DNA of 64,000 bases from Ypsolopha sequella (Eukaryota; Arthropoda; Insecta; Lepidoptera; Ypsolophidae): assembly GCA_934047225.1 (NCBI GenBank), contig OW203989.1, forward strand, positions 18,327,977 to 18,391,976, written 5' to 3'. Below the pieces are notes generated by a model. The model was given only the letters and a program-made list of their open reading frames with translations, did not search any database and was not told the origin of the DNA. Shown piece by piece: positions 47,601 through 58,076 of the stretch. The position numbers and the translations under genes are program-made. Every line of letters starts with the position of its first letter. Positions within the stretch are counted from its first letter, which is position 1.

Positions 47601-50600
47601 CATCCGCAGGCCCACTCGTCTGGAAGAATCACTTATTCTACTAATCTCACACTAAATGTATGGGAATGTTTAATGTCATATTTTGGATACTTCTCGTTTG
47701 AATTTCAAAAAGTTATTGATGTCATTTTACTGATTAGGTAACGTACTTTTGATTACAGTTATTTTTTTTTTGATATCTGTAATAGTTACGGAATAATCGC
47801 CTGGTCACACTTAACGATTACATCCTGTATACTACTTTTGAAATATCTTACCGAAAAATAGTATCTATTGTAGACGGTATCGTGGACAGTGCATTTAATC
47901 CTGGAATTCAGCAAATCTTCAAGGGTTTGAATTTGAGAAGAGCTGGACTGCAGCAGAGCAACAATGTTGGCAGAATATGAGGTATACAGAAACATTACAG
48001 TCAAGAAGATGACCAGCATCACAACCCTTCCAAGAGCCCCTGAAAAGGGAAGCCTGTATTAAAATCCGTTTCCAGCCTCTTATAAGAGTTATTGAAGAAA
48101 GAAGTATGACTCAAAAATATATACTGAGAATGATGAAAATTAAAAGAAAGTCCTTACAAAACAAAGAGAATTACTGAAGAAAAAGAATCGTTTGTATAAA
48201 TTAAAAGCCGCTTCCTTTTAAAAGAAGAGGGTAGCAAAAAAACTTCAACATCACCTTTATTACCTAGCCAATAAAGGTTGGCAGTAGGATAGATCGTGCC
48301 AGAAACAGCAATTCTATAGTTTAAATAATTTATTATATAATTAGTTTGCTCAGATAGTTTCAAAGTGCAACTGCAAGCTATTTTGGAAACTACGAGATAA
48401 TAAATTAGTGGATTATTTAATGATTTAGTAACTCATTAAATATATATTTTTAATCAATAGCCCTAAATAAAGCTACGGAAAATCAAAATGCCTATATAGT
48501 CATCTAAATCGAATGAAAAGATAAATCTGTCATGGTGTCATGTCAGTAACTGTATAAGTGTACACCACACGCTGTGTCTATGAAGTAGCCGACGCCAGCT
48601 TTCGGGACGAATCGGCGGCCCCCTTGTTCCGGCATATCAAGCCGTGCAAAAGAGTTGTAAACGAACTTATAAGGCGGGTTTACATTAAGGGCCTTACTAT
48701 TGCCAAATGGGTACTTTATAAAGCCTACTCCTCGTTTATGGCGAAACCAAAAATAATAAAAAACTGTATTATGAATAATCAACTCTTAGACAACATATAC
48801 AACATTTTTCTTTTTCGTACCACCAAAACTTCTACATGAAATATTTTTTTAACTGAATGGTGTTTTTTGGCTCGAATTTCATACTGCTCCTAAGTGGCTT
48901 GGCAGATTGAATTCATTTATGCTTTGATAAATAGATAAACTTGATATCTATAAACATAACATAACATTATTCAATCGAACAATCACGTCCTAGTGAAAAG
49001 TATAATTTTCTCCTATTTCGCCCTATCAAGGACACAGCGAGCGTCGTAACAGCCACTATGCATTGCGCGCTGATATGAACGTTATTTCAATGTCGTTTCT
49101 GTTGATATTCGTACCGACATATACCGAGCTGCTTATTTGGCGAAGGTAATCGTCTTAAGGCTGTATGATACCTCACTTCGCTTCGCATGATCCTGCTTTA
49201 TACCAACAAACACTGCAACAATCACTTTGAAATAAATATATGGTAAAGTTGAGGACTAATGCTATGTTGTGACACCAATAGTGAAAACTTGATACCATTA
49301 ACTGGGGTATTATACACTCTTAAGGCTAGTTAATATAGTAGAGTAACATCCGAACTAATAAATTTATTCAACTACTTAGTCTTCTTTTATCGCTTTTGAC
49401 TAAATGCCTAGTTTAGACGGGTAGCATAGGAAGTGAATTGCAAGGGTTAACAAGTACAATTACATTACTAGCCAAATTCAAACGATTGCAAGATGATACT
49501 AAAAATTGTAGCTGGGTGTGTAGATGGTTAAAATTTAAAATCGATAAAATAAGATCGGTTAGAAAAAACGTTCCGCAAGTTACTCTATTACTAACTAGCC
49601 CAAATGTAAACCTGGCTTAATTTTCTTACATGTATAATGTACCTTTAAGTTCTACAGCACTCCCCTGTTGACAAGCTGCTCCAAGAACTAAGATAACGAT
49701 ATCAGTAATGTTTGGACGAAGGATTCCTGCATTGTTAGACCTCTGGAAATAATTAATAATTAATTGCTATTACAGACAAGACCTATCGATTCGATTGGCA
49801 TGCTTCATTCGTTTTGAAATTTGGCAATTTTGGTTTGGGCCCAACGTCAAGGGAAAAGTTGCATTATCCTTGAATGAATGAATGGATGGATGGATGCAAA
49901 TGGATACAAAAAGAGACAGAAAGCAAAGATGGACTTATTCCTGAAAGAAATTTCTTCCATTCCTTTATGATGCGGGGTTAAAATATCAACTATTTTAAGA
50001 GCGTTTAAGAGTATACCCGGTGTATATTATTTCAAATGCACATTTTGTGTAAATGGAAAGGTATCTTAAAATGAAAGCACGTACTCTACTGATCATAATG
50101 AACAACTTTACCAAAAAAACAAATACACGCAAAGAATGAAAATAATTTATTAACCTGCTTATAAAAATTTACAGCAGTTTTACAGCAATTGTTTTTAGTA
50201 CAGTATTATGTTGACCAAATTGGCGACATACTGGAAGGGCAATGTCGAAAGTACCCGGAACAGAAGAGCTTGTATGACTAGATTGATGGATGTGGAGATA
50301 GTGAAAGAGGTGTGTCAGGATCGTAGAAGACGGAAATCAGTAGTCTCTGTCTAGCCCTCTGAGAGACTAGCGTGAGCATAATTATGTATGTATCTTTTCA
50401 AAATTATTACATTAGTGAGGAAACGAGACAAGTATTTCCACTTCCGTTTCTTTGGGAATGTTGTTCAGTATAATCAGTATATTATATAGATATTTGACTA
50501 TTTACATTCAGTATACAGGATGTTAAGATGAATTTGCAGAAGCCGAAAACTGGCGATAGTACTCGCCAATACGAACAATTTTCCATAAAAAAAAATAGCA

Positions 50601-53600
50601 TATATTTTGGTCGGGTAGCTTTGTAACTTTTCAGTTGAACAGCAAATTTTTTTTTCGTGATTCGATGGTTGGCTCAATAGTAAAAGTTGTGAGTTTGGAC
50701 GAGTTTTATCGCCAGTTTCCGGCTTCCGCAACATCATCTCAACACCCAGTATAAGGTGACTGCATGAATTAGCCAAAATCTGCAGGATCAAGGTTCCTTT
50801 TTGTAAAAAGCAAGTTTGACTTACCGAGACTCCAGTATGAATTTGGCTATATCATGCGAAGTCACCTTAAATACTAATGTTTTAGACTTATTGCTTACCA
50901 TTTCTAAATCTTCATCATTCTTCTTCCATTCCCAGTAAGTAACAAGGAATAGCACCAAAAATATCAAGAAGAGGAGAGCAATGATGCTGTACCAAACAGC
51001 AGTTCGAAAGGAGAGCAGGAACAAATTGTTCTCATACGACAAGTTAGGCTGCTGGAAAACAAACTTGGAGAGAGTCGGTGTTGGACACGCTATGTAGTCT
51101 ATCAGAGATATCCGTTCTGTTGTTAGAAACAATGGTGTTCCTGCAATAAGATACGAAATTTGGTTAAATAGATAGATAGATATTATTTATTTATCAAAAG
51201 ACAATAACATGATATTTTTGAAATTTTTAAGCCAAGCTGCTCAGCAGTTTATCGGCTTTTAAATCTAAACTTAATTTGAATACAGGTTTTATTTAAAATA
51301 ATAAGTTACAAATTTTTTTGTAATTTATGTAAAGCTGAGAAAACACTTTTTTTAAATATTTTTATATTTATTTTTACTTATTTTGCCATTTAAAGTTTCG
51401 TCAACCTCTACCGGTATTGTGTTAAATATATTCGGTATTAAATACGCGCAAGTTCTGGTTCCGTAAAAATTACAACCATAGGTTATATTTAGGATTCCGT
51501 CAGTGCAGCTGAAACTAGGATTTTCTTTTATATTTTTGTACATTTCCACAAAAACATGACACAGGACAGACAAAGGCGGTACTTATTGGTAATAGCAATA
51601 TTTTCCAGACAACCTATGGGTGAAAAATAAGATAGGAAAAAATATAGAGGGGAGCGTAAAGTAATATACATAGATTGATTAAATGGGGGATTCCTTACGC
51701 TATAATAAACTAATACATGAACATACACAAAAAAAGAGGTAACATAAATAATATAATAAATACTTCTATAAATGCATAAATAATAAATAATAAATCATTC
51801 ATAATTTTGGATCTCAGAACATTTAAATAGTTAGAAAGGCCTTGGAGCTGTATGCGTACCAGAACCTTTGTCGCCTCACACCCACAGGCACACACCTTGT
51901 CGTAATTGAAATACTATCAAAACTTTAATCCAAGTGGTTGTTCTTTCTACGCACAACAAATGACTTATATCGAAAACTTATCGAATGAAAAAACTACCGT
52001 ACCTCTGTGTAAAACGGTGTATTTTTCAAACAAACGATTTCATTTACGACGTTTTAGTTTTGATACCATGTGACCATTATAAACCTACCGGCTTTAGGTG
52101 GTTGATAACTTGACCGGAGCGGTATTGCGAACTTAATATTAAACACAGTCTGATTATATGACGTGATGATTTATTGCTAGGGATGGGAACAGATGTATTT
52201 TCTTAACGTAAAACTTCGACTAACTTTTTTTATAATCAATCGAGAAACCAATTTGCTCTGAGACAATTTGTGTGTTGTTTTTTTTTTCTATTTTTATTAT
52301 CTTGTTTTACACATTTTAGTAAAATTGTTTTAACGTGTATTAGGTGTATATAAGGTGATTTCATTGATATAGCCAAGTTCATACGTAACACTTTGTAAGT
52401 GATCAGTAATAATGATAATATATGGTCACGACATGAATCCCCGAGGGGGTATCAGAGGTATTCCGAGTGTGAACTGTAAAATGCAAGTTACAGTCCACAC
52501 TCGGTACAACTGCGTTTCACCGACGAATATATTAAGATTTAACGTATTTTAAATTATATTATGGTAGCTTCAAAATAATTGGATTTTTCATAAACACTCT
52601 TATGGAAAATCCCATTTCAAAGGAGAATGGGCGTTTTGGTCCATACCACCAATACACTTGTGTTAGATGACATAAATAGGTGTTATAATAACATTCGAGA
52701 AACCGTTAACAGTTACTCCAAAATCGATCGGGTAACTGTACAATCAAGGAGAAAAGTTTTCATATAAAATGCATGAGAAAATATTTAAAACCGTACAAGT
52801 GTGTGTTTATTTACTCTACGGTGTAATTCTAAGCTATGCATAAGTATAAATACTTATTTTTCAATATCTATCATATATTTGTACAGTCGAGAACAAAAGT
52901 TTTCGGGTGAAATGTATGAACAAACATTTGAAAGTGTAAAAGTGTATTTTATTTACTCTACAACGTAATTCTAAGCTATGCATATGTATGTCTAAAAAGT
53001 GTATAAGTGTCAGTTTATTTACTCTATATGGTAATTCTAAACTATGCATATGATTAAATACTTATTTATCAACATGTAAGAGGGAGGCATCTGCACAGTC
53101 TTGACTGTCTTCCTTGGAAGTGTGGGTTTATTTACTCTTCAGTGTAATTCCAAGCTCTTTTTTTCTATATATTTTGTAAAAACCTTTAGTATATTATACC
53201 AACTCTGATACTGTAACTACTGTAAATATATATTCAAGATATGCATACATAGCTTAGAATTACCCTGTTGGATAATTAAACACACATTTATATACTTTTA
53301 AATATTTTAGCAAAACCTTTATTCCTCGACTATACGGATTCTCTATATCTTGATAAATAATCAATTGGACATGTGCATAGCTTAGAATTACCCTATAGAT
53401 TAAATAATCACACACTCATACCTTTTTAAATATTTTATCCCAAGGCTTTTGACCTCGTTTGTACATTTTACCCTATATATTTTGATAAATGTTTTCAGAC
53501 ATACATATACGTAGCTTAGAATTACATTGTAGAGTAATTAAAACACGCTTTAACACTTTTTTTTTCATACATTTCACACGAATACTTTTGTTCTCGACTG

Positions 53601-56600
53601 TACAAATATCTCATGTATTTTGAAAAATATGTATTTATGCATAGCCAAGAATTACACCGTAGAGGAAATAAACGCACACTTATTCACTTTTAAATATTTT
53701 CTCATTCATTTTATATAAAAAAAAATTTCCTTGCTTGAACAGTTATCCGAGCGATTTTGGGGTAACTGACAACGGTTTCTCGAATGTTATAAAAGTTTTA
53801 TCTTAAATCTTAATTTAAGAATATCGCTCAAGGAATAAAAAACGTCTATCGATTGTGTGACACCACGATACGGCACAACACTAGCGAGCAAGTTTGACAA
53901 GTAGGGAGAGCATACATTACTTGTTTACTACATCTTAGCCAAAATTGTGAGCGTACATTGCCGGTAATGTATATTTTTGTTGTCACCATGAGTAAATTAG
54001 TTATTTATCTAAAATTCTCATATTATACAAAGTTTTTATAATTACAGGTGAAAGGAAATATCTCAATTTTTACGGTTTGCTTTCTTATTCGTGATTCTGC
54101 AAGTAATTATTGCACAAGACGGCATTTCTCTTTAGATTAGGCAGAGCTGTTCACAGAGTCACGGTTCGCGTGCGACTATGGGCAGCGATCGCGTGTTTCG
54201 GTTTAAGTATTGATGTTCAACAGTAGTTGTGGCGCGCGTGACACGCCCACTTAGCCTTTCTATTTGATTTAAATGTTCTGTGTTTTGGATGATATGTGTA
54301 TGAATAAACGATGTTAATCCTCATATATCCGAAACTGGCGGACCGAAAAATATGAAAAAATCACGATCATAGGTCATAACTGGCCAATTACTGAAAAATT
54401 ATAGCGATTAAAAAAAGTTAAATAGATAAAAAAAAAACATTTTATAAAAATACAATATGGGTATAAATTTTCAAGGTATTAAAATCAAATTGTAAAAAAA
54501 TATAATTTGGCTATCTATTTCGAGAAATAGCCGAAAAATCACAAAAAAATTATGTATATAAAATTTATATATCTCCAAAACTGGTGGACCAAAAAATATG
54601 AAAAAGATCATGTTAATATCATGTTACATAATTTTTTGCAGGAAAAATATATCGTTTGAGAAAATCACGAAAACAAAATGAAAAAATTCCTAAAACTGTC
54701 AAAAATTACGGACCTTAGGTACGCGAGTCTGACTCGCACTTTGCTTTTTTTATATTTATTCTTACCTCCTAGCTCAATCTCCTCTCGCACCAAGTATCCA
54801 GTCATGCCGTTCCAAGACCCATTTACTTTATACCCCCATGTAGAAGTGAAAACGTACTTTCTGTCGGCATTCAAAAAGTCTAGCAAGTTGTTTGTAATAT
54901 GGAAATTAACTTTTGTCAGGGTGTCTACTTGGCCATTTCTGAAAAAAAAAAAAATCTTGCCCTATTTCACAGATTTTGAAAACCGAAAATTCATTACCAT
55001 AAACACCGTATAAGTATATTTTGTAACAACAAGCACTTTAAAATTTTATTCTTTTTAACAATGATAAAACACAAACGGTGTTTAACTTTGACATCTGCTG
55101 CTGTCACTCTTTTACAATATGAAAGAAAAGGCAACAACAACAGTGATTTGTAGTAACACCGTAAGTATCATACCCTTTTCATACCCTTGGGAAAATCATA
55201 TTTAAGAGGGTAAATGAAAGAAAAAATAAGCAAGAATTATATGGTGTGCAAATGGAAGATAGAGCTCAACTGAACCTAGAAGGTTTTTATTACTGACAAT
55301 TTTTAAGACTATATACAATCAGAAAAACTGTTTTGCTAGACGCAAGTTATGATCATAAATTATGATCAAGTACAATTGTTAAACTAACCCTCGATCAACC
55401 AAATGGTTTTTGCTGTCAGGGTCAGTTAATACAAAACAAATAGATATAACATATCTTTTAAAGTTAGATCTTCTCATTGCAGTAGATGTTCCCAAGTTTT
55501 CATATTTTTGAAAACGATTATTAACGTCCCAGGTTCCGTAAAATTCAGTATGCCAGTTTGTTTTAGGACCAATTTTGTACACTAAAATAGAAAGAAACAA
55601 AATTTAATTTAATACCTATAAATAAATACTTTACTACCTCAGATTTATGTTTTCTGCTTAGAATATAAAGGCACTGTCCTGACCAAATTGTAGAGTGAAA
55701 TATTGAAAGCAAGAGACTTACCAAGATTTACGATGTAACCGCTACCCTTAGCGTTTATAACTGCTACTTCAGAGTCAAGTAAAATATTTAATGTTAGAAG
55801 TTCGTTGGTCATAATTTCACTTTCAAGTGGTCTTCCTAGTATAATCCACTTCAAGGGATGACGAAAATTTGTCATGTTATCGGCCTTTAAAAATTAACAT
55901 TCCAGTTTTTTAAACACATCAGGGCCCGTAGCATAGTGTTTAATCGCGGGCGATGCGACTTAGTTGAATCACAAGTGCGAGGAGCGTGACACGATGTTTT
56001 TGTGATTAAACAGTACTTCACGCTCCTTGCACTTATGATTTAACTACTGGCATCTCGCCCAGATATTTATATTTTACAAATTTACAACCATAGTAAAGCA
56101 GATTCTGAAGGCTTTAATTTTATTGCAAGTGCTGTCAGGACTAAACTGTCTCAATGGTAAAATAGTCCTTAGTGTTAGCAACAGAAGTTAATTACTTTAG
56201 AAAAGTTAAACTTTTGATAACATTAAAGCCTTCAGAATTTGCTCCATTGTCCGATTGGGTTACGCAGAATTTGTACTTCATTAACACTGTGTACACTTTG
56301 TACAGACTACTTCTCCGATCAGCAAATCGATTTACTTTCATATTAGAGCCATATTAGAGGCTTTAATTTTAGTTTAACTTGAATTTTTCCAAAGTGATTT
56401 AGCTTCTGTTCCTAACAATTAGGAACTATTTTGCAATCAAGAAAATTCAGTTTTGACGGCACTTAAACTGAAATTAAAGCCTTCAGAATCGGCTTTACTA
56501 TTTTAGTTAAATGACAAAAGTAAAGTATTTATTATATTAAAAAAAAATGAGGATAGCTCAACTCAAAAAATGCTAAGGTCCGATAGTCGGATCCAAAGAG

Positions 56601-57740
56601 TACATTGGTGTTGATTCGGTGTAACACGACTTAACTTATTTGACATAGATACAGAAAGAAAAGGATAGACCGCTTAAATTAAGTTTAGTTCTGTCAAATA
56701 AGATAAAGCGTGTTACACAGAATCGAAACTATTTTCATTGGTCGGGACGCATTGCAATCTGCCTGCCGCCTGGTGCCACATTGGTGAGGCGTAACCGGTC
56801 GGCCAAAGCTTCAGGTTTCGAGAGGCGCGCCAAGCGGTCCTTCTTGCGACGGCGCCGGCGCGACGAAGGGAACAAATGTATGAACTTGTATAGAGCCGGC
56901 CATGGGTCGCCGCTCGTGCGTCTTGTCCGGCTTCGAGTGGCTTGCGCTCTCGGGACGGCGCGGCGGTGTGCGGGGAGACGGGTGGTTGAAACAGTGATCG
57001 AGCGCACAGGACGATCCTAGTTTCAAGCGCTTTGAGCGAGCGAAAGCGCTATACATCCGATGCGGTGGAAGGCGCCAACGGGTGTCGTAGCAGGGCAAAG
57101 CCTGTCGCAAAAACCGCCTAGAAGCGCAGCAAGAAGCGCCGCCAGAAGCCTGAAGCTGTGGCCCTGGCGTAACGTCGGCGTCGATATATTTATCATTATA
57201 TTAGAGTTGTGTATGATAGAAGATCATAATAAAACTATTTAAATATCTTTACCTTATTCAGAATATTAATGCTGGTATTGCAACGAACATCGATTAAAAT
57301 AATTAAGTTTTGTTCTGATGTTTTACGTAACGTTTGAAATATATAATTTTCGTTTTGAAAAATAATCATTACAGCATTATTGGCTTTATTCAAGCCATCC
57401 ATTAAGTTTCTTTTGTACCCTGTAACAAAAATGAAACATAATTACTCTCAAATATGTACGCAATAAAGATTTTAATAAAAAGAAGAAAATGAGCAAAAGA
57501 AATAGCCAGCTATTTACTTTTATTTTTTATTTACTTTTAGCCAGTTACTTTTTTGCCAAAACCTAATATTATTTAATGACACATACTTGATGACCAACAA
57601 ACATTAGCCATTACAGATGACGGTCGTTCATAAGATTTTATCACATCTATTAACATTTCAACTTGAATATTATTTTCAGACGTTGCACAAGCACAATTGA
57701 CTACTGCTATGGCCAGCCAAAGAATTGTTTTCTTCTTCAT
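44684..57740 (-). CDS. IR75: IR75-clade ionotropic receptor, complete, eleven exons (copy A)
   Basis: Eleven exons encode 626 aa: 57740-57587, 57419-57253, 55884-55722, 55581-55389, 54938-54766, 51140-50899, 49742-49643, 48039-47852, 46545-46438, 46365-46199 and 44909-44684. All phases agree. Exon 1 has a signal peptide (MKKKTILWLAIAVVNCACA). The short IR75-type amino-terminal region includes FRHPLKWIIL in exon 3. The S1 half of the ligand-binding domain ends in TPLFLTTERISLIDYI; Arg293 aligns by eye with the glutamate-binding Arg of iGluRs. M1 is about 332-353, the pore loop contains LGAACQQGS, and M3 (402-425) ends in SYSANIVALL, the IR form of SYTANLAAF. S2 has FHMETG, whose Glu504 could match the iGluR ligand-binding acid. 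M4 is about 594-614. Insect IR75 proteins respond mainly to carboxylic acids with the co-receptor IR8a. The paralogue letter is not assigned. The gene spans 13 kb because its introns hold many transposons. Confidence 0.94.
45244..45352. mobile_element. Palindromic element in IR75 A intron 10
   Basis: gggcgcaaaggaataaatta and taatttattgcttttacgcc form the outer stem; acgatttaaaacacg and gtgttttaaacgt form the inner stem around agcgtagcga. Confidence 0.85.
46884..47650 (-). pseudogene. RTE-type LINE fragment in IR75 A intron 8
   Basis: Minus-strand frames read RRVGLRMNLDKTKMFNCHVI, VSIEVVQKYVYLGQ, then FKVAQRAMAMLRISLMDKIR, LKWQWTGHICHRRD and EWRPRTAKRSVGRP, the C-terminal half of an endonuclease/reverse-transcriptase LINE. 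Several frame changes are present. Its 3' end (46889-46945, reading gtccactgctggacatagg on the plus strand) is a widespread lepidopteran LINE terminus. A 27-bp micro-insertion interrupts it at 47279. Confidence 0.88.
47279..47305. mobile_element. 27-bp micro-insertion flanked by cctttg duplications
   Basis: The 19-base core gcagagaatataaagtatt continues actacgta, then cctttg (47306-47311) repeats the cctttg before it (47273-47278). It lies within LINE coding sequence, so the interrupted site is recognisable. Confidence 0.75.
47655..47835. repeat. Reverse copy of the 38535-38715 repeat
   Basis: Contains gttacggaataatcgcctgg and tcacacttaacgattacatc, the complement of the 38535 copy. It ends 16 bp before the donor side of IR75 A exon 8. 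Confidence 0.75.
50225..50400 (+). pseudogene. LINE 3'-end fragment, second copy
   Basis: Shares acccggaa.agaagagcttg, tatgactag.ttgatggatg and gaaagaggtgtgt with 21302-21487. Several small indels break the frame. It is in IR75 A intron 6. Confidence 0.7.
50513..50757. mobile_element. MITE family 'gcagaagccggaaact', copy 2
   Basis: gcagaagccgaaaactggcg on the left against cgccagtttccggcttccgc on the right. It is in IR75 A intron 6, next to the exon at 50899-51140. Confidence 0.85.
51300..52440. other. Part of IR75 A intron 5, nothing recognised
   Basis: AT-rich DNA with frames up to 73 codons and no motifs. Bases 51365-51900 could be part of a LINE 3' region but no diagnostic block was seen. 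Confidence 0.4.
52463..52504. repeat. Tight 42-nt hairpin
   Basis: ccgagtgtgaactgtaa and ttacagtccacactcgg can pair over 17 positions with one internal mismatch, around an 8-base loop (aatgcaag). Confidence 0.7.
52681..53800. mobile_element. 1.1-kb foldback element with four repeat units per arm
   Basis: Outer ends: taacattcgagaaaccgtta on the left and acggtttctcgaatgttata on the right. Each arm is a row of about 65-140-bp units with a tttactct..g.gtaattctaa core and, in most, gctatgcata. In the left arm the core is near 52820, 52960, 53025 and 53140; in the right arm its complement is near 53255, 53380, 53510 and 53640. The gagaacaaaagttttcg block at 52890 is inverted at 53585. No coding sequence. 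Confidence 0.85.
54310..54750. mobile_element. Repeat with 'aaactggcggaccgaaaaat' blocks
   Basis: Two blocks, near 54328 and 54578, read tccgaaactggcggaccgaa and ctccaaaactggtggaccaa; a third relative is at 45703. It ends with gtctgactcgcactttgctt, linking it to the repeat at 6396-6700. It ends next to IR75 A exon 5. Confidence 0.65.
55943..56057. mobile_element. Palindromic element in IR75 A intron 2
   Basis: gtgcgaggagcgtga against tcacgctccttgcac, and gggcgatgcgacttagttga against actactggcatctcgcc. About 115 bp. Confidence 0.8.
56096..56505. mobile_element. Two adjacent copies of the 'gattctgaaggctttaatttta' MITE
   Basis: Copy 2 spans 56096-56247 (agattctgaaggctttaat ... attaaagccttcagaat). 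Copy 3 spans about 56350-56505 and ends aaattaaagccttcagaatc. They are about 100 bp apart and share ttttgcaa or aaatagtcctta-type central blocks with the copy at 23632. Confidence 0.85.
56604..56728. mobile_element. Palindromic MITE family, copy 5
   Basis: ggtgttgattcggtgtaaca on the left and gtgttacacagaatcgaaac on the right. Slightly shorter than the other copies. It is in IR75 A intron 2. Confidence 0.88.
56735..57180. other. GC-rich island in IR75 A intron 2, probably a foreign insertion
   Basis: About 440 bp of high GC (ggcgccggcgcgacgaaggg, ggacggcgcggcggtgtg) in AT-rich DNA. Frames are open on both strands, as expected for GC-rich sequence; the longest is 99 codons on the minus strand. 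I recognise no domain. Copy A exons 2 and 3 join across it in phase. Confidence 0.5.
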
Positions 57741-58076
57741 TGTGCTTTTGTAAATAGAGGTAACTTTTTTCTTTGCATCCAGTCTTCTTTCCTCTTCGCC
57801 TTCTCTCTTTCTACTCTGGTATTTCTACTCGAACTGCAGCAATATTTCTAATGTGTCTAGTTTATAGCTCACGTGTTTATGTATAATTCAATCTAAGTAA
57901 ATAATTGCAGGTTTCACTGTACGTGTAATTATTGGTAACACTAATTGCTGTCTTAGCTAATCATAGGTGTGGTTTGAAGTAAAGATGCATTACTCCATTA
58001 ATTAAATTAGTGTGCTTGATGTTGAATATAGCTTATGTAATTTAAGTGCGAATCTAAGTATGTAGTTAATGAAAAA
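57741..58076. other. 336-bp spacer between the two IR75 genes
   Basis: Contains the 3' end of copy B and the promoter and 5' leader of copy A. No TATA box stands out. It is free of recognisable transposons, unlike the introns on both sides. Confidence 0.7.

Noticed and set aside
56811..57110. 99-codon minus-strand frame in the GC-rich island
   Set aside because: Both strands are open because of GC bias, no domain is recognised, and IR75 exons 2 and 3 join across it.
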